Source of the DNA: Pseudomonadota bacterium
GTDB lineage: Bacteria > Desulfobacterota > Desulfobulbia > Desulfobulbales > Desulfocapsaceae
NCBI GenBank assembly: GCA_023412495.1
Contig: JAEYNP010000101.1
Span: 1-64,000, forward strand
Reading direction: 5' to 3'
DNA length: 64,000 nt
In this document: positions 34,748 to 44,406 of the stretch, one piece after another
How positions within the stretch are numbered: position 1 is the first letter of the stretch
How the letters are laid out: each line of letters opens with the position of its first letter
Translations under genes and position numbers: made by a program
Notes under the pieces: generated by a model
Told to the model about the DNA's origin: nothing
The model's input: only the letters and a program-made list of their open reading frames with translations
Databases searched by the model: none

Positions 34748-36016
34748 TTGAAGGTTGCAGATTTAAAGCAGGTGGTGCAATATCAGTTGTGCTGTGGATG
34801 TGGAGTATGTGCTTATTTTGATCCGGAAAATATAGCTATGGTAGATGTTCCGTCCTATGGGCGTCGACCACGATTTGAAGAGAATGCTGTGAATCCGGTT
34901 CAGTATGAATATTCAATTGACCTGTGCCCTGGAGCAGGACTGTCTCGCTCGCCTGATTTGTTTCAGCGACAAGGAGTCATAAAATCGTTATTTAAAGAAT
35001 GGGGTCCGATTTTGCGAGTATGGGAGGGTCATGCCGCCGACCCTGAAATCCGCTTCAAGGGTTCAAGCGGCGGAGCACTGAGTGCCATCTCTCTGTTTTG
35101 CCTGGAACATGAGGGTATGTATGGTGTTTTGCACACTCAGTCTGATGAGCAAACACCATATTTGAACAAAACGGTCATGAGCAAGGATCGCGATTCAATT
35201 CTGGCTGCGGCTGGGTCGCGGTACTCTCCCGCGAGCCCTTGTGAAAGGTTACAGGATGTTGAAAATGCGGATTCCCCCTGTGTTTTTATCGGTAAGCCTT
35301 GCGATGTCGCAGGACTGCAGAGGGCTCGACAGCTTCGACCTGAGCTGGACAGGAAAGTTGGCTTGGCAATGTCTTGTTTTTGCGCCGGCACACCCTCGAC
35401 CAATGGCACGCTCGAGATGCTTCGACATGTGGGTATTGAATCACCCGACCGTCTGGTGTCTCTTCGTTACCGCGGCTTTGGTTGGCCTGGCAAAACAAGG
35501 ATAGAAAATTATTCTGAAGCGAAGTTGATAAGTCGGGAATTGACTTATCAACAGTCCTGGGGCGATATCCTGCAAAAATACCGGCAATGGCGGTGTTACA
35601 TCTGTCCGGATCATACTGGAGAATTTGGGGATATTTCAACCGGGGATCCTTGGTATAAAGAGACAGGAGATGATGCCGAAGGTCAGTCGCTGATCATCGC
35701 GCGGACGGAAAAGGGAAAAATGATTGTTGAGAGGGCGATAGCTGCTGGATACATCGTTGCCGAACAGGTGGATGCAGGTTTTTTCCCGGCATCTCAGAAA
35801 AATCTGTTGAAGGCCCGTGCCAGATTATGGGGGCAGTTATTTGCCCTTGCGCTTGTGCAGGCTCCACATCCTGTATACCGAGGGTTTCGATTATTTACGA
35901 CGTGGAATGATCATTTAAACTTCAACGAGAAGGTTCAGTCCATCCTTGGCACTCTAAAACGCGTATATTCAAAAAAAATAAAGAAGAAAATTGAAGTACC
36001 GTCCGGAATTGACTGA
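34748..36016 (+). CDS. FrhB-like coenzyme F420 hydrogenase/dehydrogenase beta-subunit family protein
   Basis: This 422-residue protein starts with TTG at 34748, 8 bases after AGGAG. An N-terminal cysteine cluster QLCCGCGVCAYF resembles iron-sulfur ligands. The family core includes RFKGSSGGALSAISLF, CVFIGKPCDVAGLQRARQL and SLRYRGFGWPGKT, with CYICPDHTGEFGDISTGDPW late in the chain. Relatives use a flavin and iron-sulfur clusters. In polysaccharide loci they occur with pyruvyl-transferase-family genes, where their reaction is unknown; a reduction of a sugar or pyruvyl group is a guess. The polymerase gene overlaps its stop by one base. Confidence 0.85.
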   Translation: MKVADLKQVVQYQLCCGCGVCAYFDPENIAMVDVPSYGRRPRFEENAVNPVQYEYSIDLCPGAGLSRSPDLFQRQGVIKSLFKEWGPILRVWEGHAADPEIRFKGSSGGALSAISLFCLEHEGMYGVLHTQSDEQTPYLNKTVMSKDRDSILAAAGSRYSPASPCERLQDVENADSPCVFIGKPCDVAGLQRARQLRPELDRKVGLAMSCFCAGTPSTNGTLEMLRHVGIESPDRLVSLRYRGFGWPGKTRIENYSEAKLISRELTYQQSWGDILQKYRQWRCYICPDHTGEFGDISTGDPWYKETGDDAEGQSLIIARTEKGKMIVERAIAAGYIVAEQVDAGFFPASQKNLLKARARLWGQLFALALVQAPHPVYRGFRLFTTWNDHLNFNEKVQSILGTLKRVYSKKIKKKIEVPSGID

Positions 36017-37338
36017 TGCCCAAGAAAAAGATTTCTTCCACTCTGGAGTCTGCAGATCAGCATGCCGTAAGCATCAAAGACCTTCCCTGGCAAATCTCCC
36101 TGTTTCTCCTGGCGTTGATCATCCCAACAGAAGCCTCATTTAACGTCGGGGAATTTCGCCTTACTGTTTATCGTTTGATTTTGCTTCTGTTTTTCTTTCC
36201 ATGTTTTCTAAGGGTAATAAAAGGCCAATGTGGGCGTGTCATGCCCACTGATTGGCTGCTTATGGGGTATTCTCTCTGGATGATAATGGCGCTTTCCATA
36301 CATAATGGTGTTTCGACTGGGCTTAAATCGGGAGGCATTCTGGTTGTCGAATCGTATGGTTCCTATTTGCTTGCGCGTTCTTTTATCAGAGGTGAGTTGG
36401 ATTACTGTAGATTTGTAAAGTGTTTCCTGCTTGTCGTGATAGGTTTGTCTTTGGTTACTATCCCGGAGGCATTGACGGGGAAAAATCTCCTCCGACCTCA
36501 TGTAGGAAGTATAGGTGGCCGTCTGGGATTGACTCGCGCTTTCGGCCCCTTTGATCATCCCATCGCATATGGGATGTTTTGTGCCAGTGCATTTTCATTG
36601 GCGCTATATGTCAATGGGCTGAATATACTAGGAAGAGGGTCGCAGAAGCTGAGAGCTGCCTGGGTTGTGGCAGCGGCTTTTATGTCGGTTTCCAGCGGAG
36701 CTCTGGCCAATGTTCTAGTGCAACTTATTTTGGCTGTCTGGAACCGTGTCACAAAAGGTATGGCGGATAAATGGAGGCTCTTTACATTCCTCTTGGTGTG
36801 TGTCTATATTTTCATTGATTTGATGTCGAATCGGACCCCGATGAGAGTGATCCTGCACCGGCTGACTTTCAGCGCGGAGACCGCCTATAACCGGCTCATT
36901 ATTTGGGAGTGGGGCACTAAACACAATGTGGCTCAAAATCCATGGTTTGGAATAGGCTTTGCCGAGTGGACCCGGCCATCCTGGATGCACAGCACCAGCA
37001 TGGACAATTTTTGGCTCGTCAACATGGTGCGCTATGGTTTACCTTCATTTTTACTGCTGGCAGCCGGAGGGTTGCTGCTGATGTATGCTGTGAAACAGCA
37101 AACGAATTTAACTGAATCTGCAAAACTAATGCGCACAGGATGGGGCTTTTCAATGATCGGCCTTATCATAGCGGGCTGCACAGTTCATTTCTGGAATTCT
37201 CTCCACGTATGGTTCTTCTTCATGCTGGGAAGCGGCGCGTGGATGGCAACTCAAGGTAAGGATGAAATCGGAGAACAAAAAAGCCACCAGCGACGTGGAA
37301 GACGAAGAAAGACCCAAGTATCGCCCGAGATGTCATGA
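36016..37338 (+). CDS. O-antigen polymerase/ligase-like membrane protein (Wzy-like, copy 1)
   Basis: The 440-residue protein has about 10-11 predicted helices. The periplasmic loop after AENPWFG-like sequence reads HNVAQNPWFGIGFAEWTRP, with downstream NFWLVNMVRYGLPSFLLL, the pattern of Wzy/WaaL-type proteins. It would join lipid-linked repeat units in the periplasm. The C-terminal 30 residues are charged and cytoplasmic. Start overlaps the FrhB-like stop, and its stop overlaps the next glycosyltransferase start, so translation is coupled across the three genes. Confidence 0.8.
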   Translation: MPKKKISSTLESADQHAVSIKDLPWQISLFLLALIIPTEASFNVGEFRLTVYRLILLLFFFPCFLRVIKGQCGRVMPTDWLLMGYSLWMIMALSIHNGVSTGLKSGGILVVESYGSYLLARSFIRGELDYCRFVKCFLLVVIGLSLVTIPEALTGKNLLRPHVGSIGGRLGLTRAFGPFDHPIAYGMFCASAFSLALYVNGLNILGRGSQKLRAAWVVAAAFMSVSSGALANVLVQLILAVWNRVTKGMADKWRLFTFLLVCVYIFIDLMSNRTPMRVILHRLTFSAETAYNRLIIWEWGTKHNVAQNPWFGIGFAEWTRPSWMHSTSMDNFWLVNMVRYGLPSFLLLAAGGLLLMYAVKQQTNLTESAKLMRTGWGFSMIGLIIAGCTVHFWNSLHVWFFFMLGSGAWMATQGKDEIGEQKSHQRRGRRRKTQVSPEMS

Positions 37339-38207
37339 ACAAACATGTCTCCATAATCATACCAGCGCACAACGAAGCCAAGGTTATTAGCACAACCCTG
37401 AATGCTCTTTTGCCAGGTATTATTGATGGGGGTTTTGAGGTCATTGTAGTCTGCAATGGTTGCACCGACATTACCGCCCAGCTTGTTGCCGGGATCCATG
37501 ACTCAATTATCTGTCTCGAAACACCGGTCCCCTCGAAATCAAATGCCCTCACTTTAGGTGATTCCAGAGCCAGGTGGTTTCCCCGTATCTATCAGGATGC
37601 AGATGTGGTGCTCTCCGTCGACGCGGTCAATAAGCTTGCCGATCTGCTCCGGCAAGGGCGTTTTCACGCTGCTGCACCGGCAATGCAGATGGAGTATCGG
37701 AATTCTTCCTGGACAGTGTGCAGTTACTATGAAATTTGGCAGAGATTGCCTTATGTGCAGGAAGGCATGATAGGCACGGGTGTCTATGCTCTGTCGGAAC
37801 AGGGGAGAAAACGATTCGACTCATTTCCGGATATCATAGCTGATGACGGCTATATTCGGGCTTTGTTTCAGCCGCACGAGCGCACTTCTGTTGAGAACTG
37901 CTGGTCTAGAGTTCGTGCCCCGGAAGGGCTTAAGGGGCTCTTGGCTATCAAGACAAGAAGCAGAAGAGGCCAGTATGAACTTGCTCGGAGATTTCCGGAG
38001 TTGATGAAGAATGAAAAAAAAGTATATAGTAAAGCTCTGCTCCCTTTGGTCAGGTCTACATCTCTTTGGCCCAAGCTGGTGGTGTATTTTTACGTGAATC
38101 TAGCAGCCAGGTTTCTGGCCAGGCAGTCTTCCATCGGCAGCAAAGGGAGGAGTTGGGAAAGAGATGAGTCGAGTCGCGATGCTGTGATCAGGGAGCTAAG
38201 AGATTAA
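37335..38207 (+). CDS. Glycosyltransferase family 2
   Basis: This is a 290-residue GT-A enzyme starting with VSIIIPAHNEAKVISTTLNAL. It has IVVCNGCTDITAQ and an acid pair in IYQDADVVLSVD. A later segment DSFPDIIADDGYIRALF matches the family's second acidic site. There may be a membrane-associated helix near the C-terminus (VVYFYVNLAARFL). It overlaps the polymerase gene by 4 bp. Confidence 0.86.
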   Translation: MNKHVSIIIPAHNEAKVISTTLNALLPGIIDGGFEVIVVCNGCTDITAQLVAGIHDSIICLETPVPSKSNALTLGDSRARWFPRIYQDADVVLSVDAVNKLADLLRQGRFHAAAPAMQMEYRNSSWTVCSYYEIWQRLPYVQEGMIGTGVYALSEQGRKRFDSFPDIIADDGYIRALFQPHERTSVENCWSRVRAPEGLKGLLAIKTRSRRGQYELARRFPELMKNEKKVYSKALLPLVRSTSLWPKLVVYFYVNLAARFLARQSSIGSKGRSWERDESSRDAVIRELRD

Positions 38208-38221
38208 GCCGGGTGTTGCAG

Positions 38222-38668
38222 ATGAAGACTGTAATGTTGGTAGCTTCTTCCGGAGGCCATTGGGTGCAACTGAACAGGCTGGCCCCGGCTTTTGAGGGGA
38301 TGGAAAAGATCTATGTCACCACGGAAGAACGATACCGTGCGATGGTGCAACCACACAGGTTCCTCGTTGTTCCTGATGCCAGTCGTTGGAACAAGTTGAA
38401 ATCCATATGGCTTGCATTGGTCATGTTGAAACATATCCTGCTCGTGCGTCCCGATGTCGTTGTGTCAACAGGAGCAGCACCTGGTTTTTTCGCGCTCCTG
38501 TTCGGCAAGAAACTCGGTGCAAAAACCATCTGGCTTGACAGTATCGCCAATGTTGAAGAACTTTCCATGTCCGGTCGCATGGTCGGCAAATATGCAGATT
38601 TATGGTTTACCCAGTGGGAGCACTTAGCAAAGCCTGATGGACCTTTTTACCGGGGAGAAGTGTTATGA
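38222..38668 (+). CDS. Alg14/PssD-like glycosyltransferase membrane-anchor subunit
   Basis: The product is 148 residues from the ATG at 38222 (an in-frame GTG at 38213 is possible). MKTVMLVASSGGHWVQLNRL is the Alg14-type N-terminus. RPDVVVSTGAAPGFFALLFG and IWLDSIANVEELSMSGR follow the family. Alg14-like proteins hold the catalytic Alg13-like partner at the membrane; together they form a GT-B enzyme that transfers a sugar (GlcNAc or glucuronate in known cases). The partner is the next gene, overlapping by 4 bp. Confidence 0.88.
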   Translation: MKTVMLVASSGGHWVQLNRLAPAFEGMEKIYVTTEERYRAMVQPHRFLVVPDASRWNKLKSIWLALVMLKHILLVRPDVVVSTGAAPGFFALLFGKKLGAKTIWLDSIANVEELSMSGRMVGKYADLWFTQWEHLAKPDGPFYRGEVL

Positions 38669-39144
38669 TTTTTGTAACAGTTGGTGAACAATTGCCATTC
38701 GACCGTCTCATTAGGGCTGTGGACCAGTGGGCTAGTAAACAGCAACGAGAAGTTTTTGCTCAGATTGGAAGGTCTGCCTATCGACCCAGGCATATTTATT
38801 ATAAGGCATTTATGGAACAAATTGAATTTAGACAAAAAATGCAGGAAGCGCAGTTAATAGTTGCCCATGCGGGAATGGGCACGATTATAACTGCATTGGA
38901 GATGGAACTTCCTATCATTGTCATGCCGAGGAGAGCAGCTTTTGGTGAGCATCGCAATGATCACCAGATCGACACAGCTAAACGTCTCTCCTCTCTTAGC
39001 TATGTGTCAGTGGCTTTCGACGAAATTGAGCTTGGGCAAAAACTTTCCCAAATGGAGAATGAGGGAGGAAAGCAAGAGACAAGAAATAAAATAAATCTCT
39101 CTCCGCTCCTTATAAAGGACATCCGTGATTTTATATTGAATTAA
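38665..39144 (+). CDS. Alg13/PssE-like glycosyltransferase catalytic subunit
   Basis: This 159-residue protein corresponds to the C-terminal half of a GT28-type enzyme. MIFVTVGEQLPFDRLIRAVD, AHAGMGTIITALEMELPIIVM and FGEHRNDHQIDTAKRL match the Alg13/PssE family, with the nucleotide-sugar pocket. It works with the Alg14-like neighbour as a split enzyme. Confidence 0.9.
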   Translation: MIFVTVGEQLPFDRLIRAVDQWASKQQREVFAQIGRSAYRPRHIYYKAFMEQIEFRQKMQEAQLIVAHAGMGTIITALEMELPIIVMPRRAAFGEHRNDHQIDTAKRLSSLSYVSVAFDEIELGQKLSQMENEGGKQETRNKINLSPLLIKDIRDFILN

Positions 39145-39261
39145 ATTACTCATTGTAACTTATATAACATATCACGAGGACATTTCCATGTAATCAAAAA
39201 TTCGCTAACTGAATCCGACTATAGCAACAAATCGGTAAAAATATGCATTATATCACGAAAA

Positions 39262-40230
39262 ATGATCGATAAGAGAACTTATGCAATATCTTCTATGGCC
39301 GGTATATCCTGTCGTACGTTGTCTATCATTATAATAAACTGGAACACAATCAACTTACTGCGTGATTGTTTAGATTCGATTTTCAATAACATAGGAAGCT
39401 TAGATTGCGAAGTGATAGTAGTTGATAACGGATCTAGTGATGGCTCGCAACAGATGGTTGAAAGCGAATTCCATAGTGTAATCTTAATAGCAAATAAGAT
39501 CAATTTAGGATTTGCAGCTGCTAATAACCAAGGCCTTAAGCTCTCCAAAGGAAGATATATTCTATTTCTAAATTCGGACACTGTTGTTCTAGGGGATGTC
39601 TTACAAAAATCTGTGTCATATCTAGAAACCAATGATGAAATTGGAGCGATGGGGTGCAGGGTACTTAACACCGATGGTTCTGTGCAACTTACTTGCAGTA
39701 TGTACCCTTCGGTTTTAAATCAATTCCTGCAATTGATGGGGGTATGGAAACTAAAGTGGCCTAGATTTTTTGGACGTTATTTAATGACACATTGGGCGAG
39801 GGACACAGAAAGAGAAGTAGAAGTGATATCTGGTTGTTTTCTGCTCAGCAGAAGAGATTTGATCGTAGAAATTGGTCTTTTTGATGAAAATTTTTACTTT
39901 TTTGGAGAAGAAACGGATTGGTGCTTTCGTGCGATTAATGCTGGATGGAAGCTAAAATTTGCACCTGTGGGTGAAATCATACATCATGGTGGCGCTTCTG
40001 CTATTAAGCTCAACTATAAAAGAGACGTTTTGCTAACAAGAGCAAAGGTACAGTTACATCGGAAGCATAATAATGTGGCTTCCGCTTGTCTTGTTTGGAT
40101 AATGGGTCTTTTGTTCAATTTCTCTCGTGCTCTATACTGGACGTTCAGATCTATAGGCGGAGAAGATTACCCCAGAAAACGGGCATTACATTTTGCCAAG
40201 GTATGTGTTCATATTAACGAATGCTGGTAA
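39262..40230 (+). CDS. Glycosyltransferase family 2, rhamnosyltransferase-like
   Basis: The 322-residue enzyme has LSIIIINWNTINLLRDCLDS, EVIVVDNGSSDGSQQMV and the RYILFLNSDTVVLGDV motif, followed by SGCFLLSRRDLI and ENFYFFGEETDWCFRAINAG. This is the WbbL-like group, with a typical C-terminal helix region (WIMGLLFNFSRALYW). Start may be this ATG or the one at 39295; neither has a clear ribosome site. The gene is AT-rich, unlike the Alg13/14 pair, and is separated from it by 117 bp. Confidence 0.86.
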   Translation: MIDKRTYAISSMAGISCRTLSIIIINWNTINLLRDCLDSIFNNIGSLDCEVIVVDNGSSDGSQQMVESEFHSVILIANKINLGFAAANNQGLKLSKGRYILFLNSDTVVLGDVLQKSVSYLETNDEIGAMGCRVLNTDGSVQLTCSMYPSVLNQFLQLMGVWKLKWPRFFGRYLMTHWARDTEREVEVISGCFLLSRRDLIVEIGLFDENFYFFGEETDWCFRAINAGWKLKFAPVGEIIHHGGASAIKLNYKRDVLLTRAKVQLHRKHNNVASACLVWIMGLLFNFSRALYWTFRSIGGEDYPRKRALHFAKVCVHINECW

Positions 40231-40317
40231 TAGATCCACAAAAGAATAGTCCGTCCTTCCTGCGATTAGTAAAAATGATTGGACAGAGAACGAAATTCCT
40301 CGGGGCACCTATTTTTT

Positions 40318-41553
40318 ATGGAAAAAAGTAACATACGCTTATTATTCCTCGCTCCTTTTTGTGACGCAAATGATGTTGGTGAAGCCTATAATTCATTTGT
40401 ATGGGTAAAAAGTTTAGCTGAGCATGTTAAGGTGACACTGCTATCTCTTAATCGAGAGGGGCAGGAAAATATAGCAAAATCATTAAAAAATGTTGAAGTA
40501 ATAACATGGCCAGAGCCAAAGTGTTTCAGGAAGTTTGAAAGATTTAATGCGATGGTTAAACCTGGATATTTAATATATTATCTTAAAGTGAGAAGGTGGA
40601 TTAGAAAAGCTCTTGAAGAAAAAAGAATATTCGATGTCATTCACCAAATGACTCCTGCGGCAATGAGGTATCCTTCTCCAGGGATAGGTTTTGGTATACC
40701 TTTGGTCCATGGACCACTACAAGGAAGTTTGGACACTCCCAAGAGCCTTGCTAGGGAATGCCATGCTAATAGTCCGTGGTATATGTCATTAAGAAACTTT
40801 GATATTATGAGATTTAGGTACGATCCGCTACTAAGACATTCATTGAAGAATACTGATTTAGTGCTGACAGGTGCAGAATATGCGAAAGAAATTATAAGTA
40901 ACGCACCTGTAAAATCAGTTAAAAACCTTGTTCATTTAAATTGTCATTGTTATGAAGATGTCTTTAATAAAAAGAAATCGCCTTTCGAGAAAAAACATTT
41001 TGTTTTCCTGTATGTGGGAAGGCTGGTTAGAACTAAAGGAGTGAGGGAAGCAATTCAAGCCTTAAAGTTTGTAGCTATTGAATTTAATTATACCTTTGAA
41101 GTGGTCGGAGATGGACCGGAGTACGAGATTTGCAAAGAACTCGTAAAAAAACTTAATGTTGAGTCTAAAGTTGTTTTCCACGGGCATCTGCCAAAAAGTA
41201 GTGTCGAAGCTGCATACAGAAGAGCTGATTTGATGATTTTTCCGAGCTTTCGAGAGCCAGCAGGAGGAGTAGTCCTAGAAGCATTAAGCAATGGAATTCC
41301 GGTTGTAACAATAAATCGTGGAGGGCCAGGTTATTATGTCACTAGAGATTGTGGTTATCTAGTGAAAGCAGAGACGTCGCAACAAATGGCTAAAGATATA
41401 GCTGATTTTTTGAATTGTGTATGTTCAGATAGAGTGCTATTTGAAAAATTGCAAAAAGGAGCAGTAGACCGAGCTAAACAACTTGGTAACCTTTCTTCAA
41501 AAACTAGCTGGTTGCTGGAACAATATAGGGGATTAATTCAAGACAATCCTTGA
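40318..41553 (+). CDS. Glycosyltransferase family 4
   Basis: This 411-residue GT-B enzyme includes VFLYVGRLVRTKGVREAIQA, VVGDGPEYEICKEL, and the E-x7-E in REPAGGVVLEALSNGIPVV. The ATG 40318 is preferred over an upstream non-ATG start at 40279, although the ribosome site is weak in both. The N-terminal lobe has PLVHGPLQGSLDTPK, seen in a subgroup of GT4 enzymes. Low GC content. Confidence 0.86.
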   Translation: MEKSNIRLLFLAPFCDANDVGEAYNSFVWVKSLAEHVKVTLLSLNREGQENIAKSLKNVEVITWPEPKCFRKFERFNAMVKPGYLIYYLKVRRWIRKALEEKRIFDVIHQMTPAAMRYPSPGIGFGIPLVHGPLQGSLDTPKSLARECHANSPWYMSLRNFDIMRFRYDPLLRHSLKNTDLVLTGAEYAKEIISNAPVKSVKNLVHLNCHCYEDVFNKKKSPFEKKHFVFLYVGRLVRTKGVREAIQALKFVAIEFNYTFEVVGDGPEYEICKELVKKLNVESKVVFHGHLPKSSVEAAYRRADLMIFPSFREPAGGVVLEALSNGIPVVTINRGGPGYYVTRDCGYLVKAETSQQMAKDIADFLNCVCSDRVLFEKLQKGAVDRAKQLGNLSSKTSWLLEQYRGLIQDNP

Positions 41554-41609
41554 AGCATTACACTTCAAGCGAGGGTTTTGTTGATTCAACCACTTTATGA
41601 AGAGTACAA

Positions 41610-42449
41610 TCAGGCAGAGCTTTTCTTGCTTTGGATAAGCTTCGCAATGTAATTAGTTGGTCCTCGGTAATACTCGTCACGGTCGTCGAGTTTCTCAAGT
41701 TCATAGTATCGGCCACCAGGAATCACTCGATAGATCCTGTAACCATGTCGCTTGAACAGCCACCAGAAATCCGAAAACTGCGTGCGGCTGTTGAGATTTG
41801 CGCTGCCGAACTCGAACATGATGGTATCGATCATGCCGGAGGATAGAGCGTGGGTTGCACCATTGAGCACGTCCAGTTCTGCCCCTTCCACGTCGATCTT
41901 CAAAATGTCAATATGCTCAATACCGCACCTTCCAATGTACGTATCCAGAGTAATAGAGGGCAGCTCCAGCTTCAGCCACTCCCGTGACTGAATGCTGGTA
42001 TCGTGACGCTCGTAAATCGAGCCTAGGCCAGATCCGACAGTAGCTTGATTAAAAACTTTGCACCCGTCAACATCTGATACAACCTGTTTGATGATTGTGC
42101 AGTTCGGAATCTGAATGATTCTCTGTTGTAAATGAGGCACTACATTAGTGGCTGGCTCGAACAAGTGGTACTCACCGTCGTGTTTGCCAATGAGATCATG
42201 AAGGGCGGTTACGAACTCGCCATTGTTTGCGCCGACATCTAAGATTATCGGTCGATTTCCTACGTTTGCTAGTTTCGCGAGAGCGGTAACCTGGCCCTTA
42301 TGGTCCCAGCCTGATCCACCTCCGCGCCCAAGGGTGGCACATATGAAGTCATCCAATCCAGTAAGCAACGCCCGAGCCATCTTGTTTTGCGCGATAGGAG
42401 AAAGCGTTTTAAGCGCAAATCTTCCGGCGCGGCGAGATGCTTCATTCAT
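41610..42449 (-). CDS. FkbM family methyltransferase
   Basis: This is a 279-residue SAM-dependent methyltransferase transcribed against the cluster. The SAM loop is PIILDVGANNGEFV; HLFEPATNV and ITLDTYIGRCGIEHIDILKI plus DVEGAELDVLNGA are FkbM signatures. It probably O-methylates a sugar of the polymer. It converges on the GT4 gene and has a leftward orientation shared with the secreted proteins to its right, so it may belong to that group. Confidence 0.9.
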   Translation of the reverse strand: MNEASRRAGRFALKTLSPIAQNKMARALLTGLDDFICATLGRGGGSGWDHKGQVTALAKLANVGNRPIILDVGANNGEFVTALHDLIGKHDGEYHLFEPATNVVPHLQQRIIQIPNCTIIKQVVSDVDGCKVFNQATVGSGLGSIYERHDTSIQSREWLKLELPSITLDTYIGRCGIEHIDILKIDVEGAELDVLNGATHALSSGMIDTIMFEFGSANLNSRTQFSDFWWLFKRHGYRIYRVIPGGRYYELEKLDDRDEYYRGPTNYIAKLIQSKKSSA

Positions 42450-42651
42450 TGAATTTTTCTCCGATGCTCGTAAAAAAAGGAATCTAGCCTCTCCAATCTC
42501 TGCCCTAATGTGTTAGATTGCAGAAATTGCCTTTTTGGATTTGTCTAATTCTTTGAGTAGCTTATGATATCCAATCAATTTTTGCAAGCATCTTCCGTCA
42601 CATAAAATTACAATCCATTAAATGTCCCGTGTACCTCTCTTCGTCTCATCG

Positions 42652-44406
42652 CTACTGAAAAAGATGGAAGTTCCGAGGTACGCCCAAAATACTCTGAGCT
42701 TTAATCTTGCTCCAATTCTTTTCAACTTGGCTACTAGTATAGCTAGGTTTTACCATGGTTCCTTGCAATGATGTAAAACGCCCAGCTTTTGTATAAGGTG
42801 GGGTCTCAATAGTAATGCAAGTGGAGTTTTCATCGGTTGGGTCAACTGGCCCCCAAGTTACACCATAATATTTGCAACCTGTATTTCTGTATGGATCGCA
42901 CTGTGTAGGGTCTTCCCTGCTATCAGGGGTTACGCAAGGATCATTTAAAACTTGTATTCCTTGAGTATCAACTCTGTCAATATATTTAATTATCTCCTCA
43001 TAATTGACTACTTCTCTAATCTTTGGGATAAGCCACATCATCGCCACAAAAGACCTTTGGGTGCCCAATGTCGAAATCATGTAGGAAGTTCCTGGTTTAT
43101 TAGGCGGACCGTCAATATATCCATAGGGGTCCTTTTGTGTCTTTTTCCCAAGAGTTGGGTTACAAGTGGTTCCGACAGGAGCATTATCGTAGCAACGAGA
43201 AGCTAGGACATTTCCCCAATAAGACCCATGTTGCTGCACTGGCCCGTAAGACAGTGTGTCTCCCCATACTGGTCCATTCGGACCTACTTGGATTTGAGCC
43301 AGTTCGTGCGGTCCTGAAAAATGGTTGTCACGAACATGGTTTCTTACTTCTTTTAATTTATCTGCAAAAGATGGATCTTTTAGGAGAGAGGCGAACAGGA
43401 CGACTGGCATGAACTTGCCGGCGTGCTGAGTGGCACCAACTCCAAAGTACCTGGACTGGGTAGTGTTGTACATCGCATGATAAAGATCCAATCCGTAAGT
43501 CAGAATAGAGGAAATGGCTGGCATTTTTTCCGAAAGCGAATTGTCATCCGAAAGGAGGACCATCATTTCATTGTACCATTGGCTAGCTGTACCACCAGCG
43601 TAATCATCGACTAGTATATGTGATCGAAACGCTCTTCCCCCTTCGGAAAAAAATTTTCCGCTAGCGCTTACAAGCCCGAAAATCTCAATGCTGTGAGCCC
43701 ATCTCTCTCTAATCCTTTCTAGCCCTACAGGATCAGTACCACTGAGGTAACTCAAAGATGGGAGTAGAGAAAAATCAAAATCTGAAAGATGCAGCATCTG
43801 CTTGCTGTCTCCTGAAATATTTGGCCGTAACATGTCTACGCCGCACCGTGCAGGTATAGACGGAAGAACGGTAACAACGTTATAAGCATCCACACATTCT
43901 CCTACTATTCTCGAAGTCCCACAAACTCCCTCTTTGGACTCATCTCGTTGGATAGCGGCTACCAGCGAAGTGGTGGTAGTATAAGTTAAAGGTAAAATGG
44001 GAACAATATTCTCTGAAGCGATATAATTGCCGTATTTATTGCTCCCATCTAGAAGACCAATTTTCTCCAAAACAGGATCTGCGTCTGCCGATATTTTCCC
44101 AGCCCCCAAGGATGAAATATTCGTAATTTCAACTGATGATTTTCCTGGTCCAGGGGCAATCCAGTAATCTCCATTTGCAAACTTACCACAGCTTGCAGCT
44201 TCACCACCTGAATTAAATTTCCATTCAAAAATCGCATCAGTTGAGCTGCTGCCGTTTATGCTGCTTGCATTTACCAAGACTGTAATGGAATTGCCCAGAC
44301 ATGGGTTGATAGGGTCAGTGGAGGAACAATCGCATGATGCACGGATAACTGTCGGCAGTGCAATTAGCGTACTTAAAAGGAAGATCGATATATAGATTCT
44401 TGACAT
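42652..44406 (-). CDS. Secreted protein of unknown function, possible alpha/alpha-toroid carbohydrate-active enzyme
   Basis: This is a 584-residue exported protein. The signal peptide covers about residues 1-23, followed by a cysteine-rich start (SCDCSSTDPINPC) and an Ig/PKD-like beta region to about residue 170. The rest is helical with many aromatics, for example HAGKFMPVVLFASLLKD, GTQRSFVAMMWLIPKIREV and GRFTSLQGTMV. This pattern recalls the helical barrels of polysaccharide lyases or related hydrolases, but no catalytic motif is certain. At least ten cysteines suggest disulfides. Its location beside an EPS cluster makes an EPS-modifying role plausible. Family unknown. Confidence 0.62.
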   Translation of the reverse strand: MSRIYISIFLLSTLIALPTVIRASCDCSSTDPINPCLGNSITVLVNASSINGSSSTDAIFEWKFNSGGEAASCGKFANGDYWIAPGPGKSSVEITNISSLGAGKISADADPVLEKIGLLDGSNKYGNYIASENIVPILPLTYTTTTSLVAAIQRDESKEGVCGTSRIVGECVDAYNVVTVLPSIPARCGVDMLRPNISGDSKQMLHLSDFDFSLLPSLSYLSGTDPVGLERIRERWAHSIEIFGLVSASGKFFSEGGRAFRSHILVDDYAGGTASQWYNEMMVLLSDDNSLSEKMPAISSILTYGLDLYHAMYNTTQSRYFGVGATQHAGKFMPVVLFASLLKDPSFADKLKEVRNHVRDNHFSGPHELAQIQVGPNGPVWGDTLSYGPVQQHGSYWGNVLASRCYDNAPVGTTCNPTLGKKTQKDPYGYIDGPPNKPGTSYMISTLGTQRSFVAMMWLIPKIREVVNYEEIIKYIDRVDTQGIQVLNDPCVTPDSREDPTQCDPYRNTGCKYYGVTWGPVDPTDENSTCITIETPPYTKAGRFTSLQGTMVKPSYTSSQVEKNWSKIKAQSILGVPRNFHLFQ

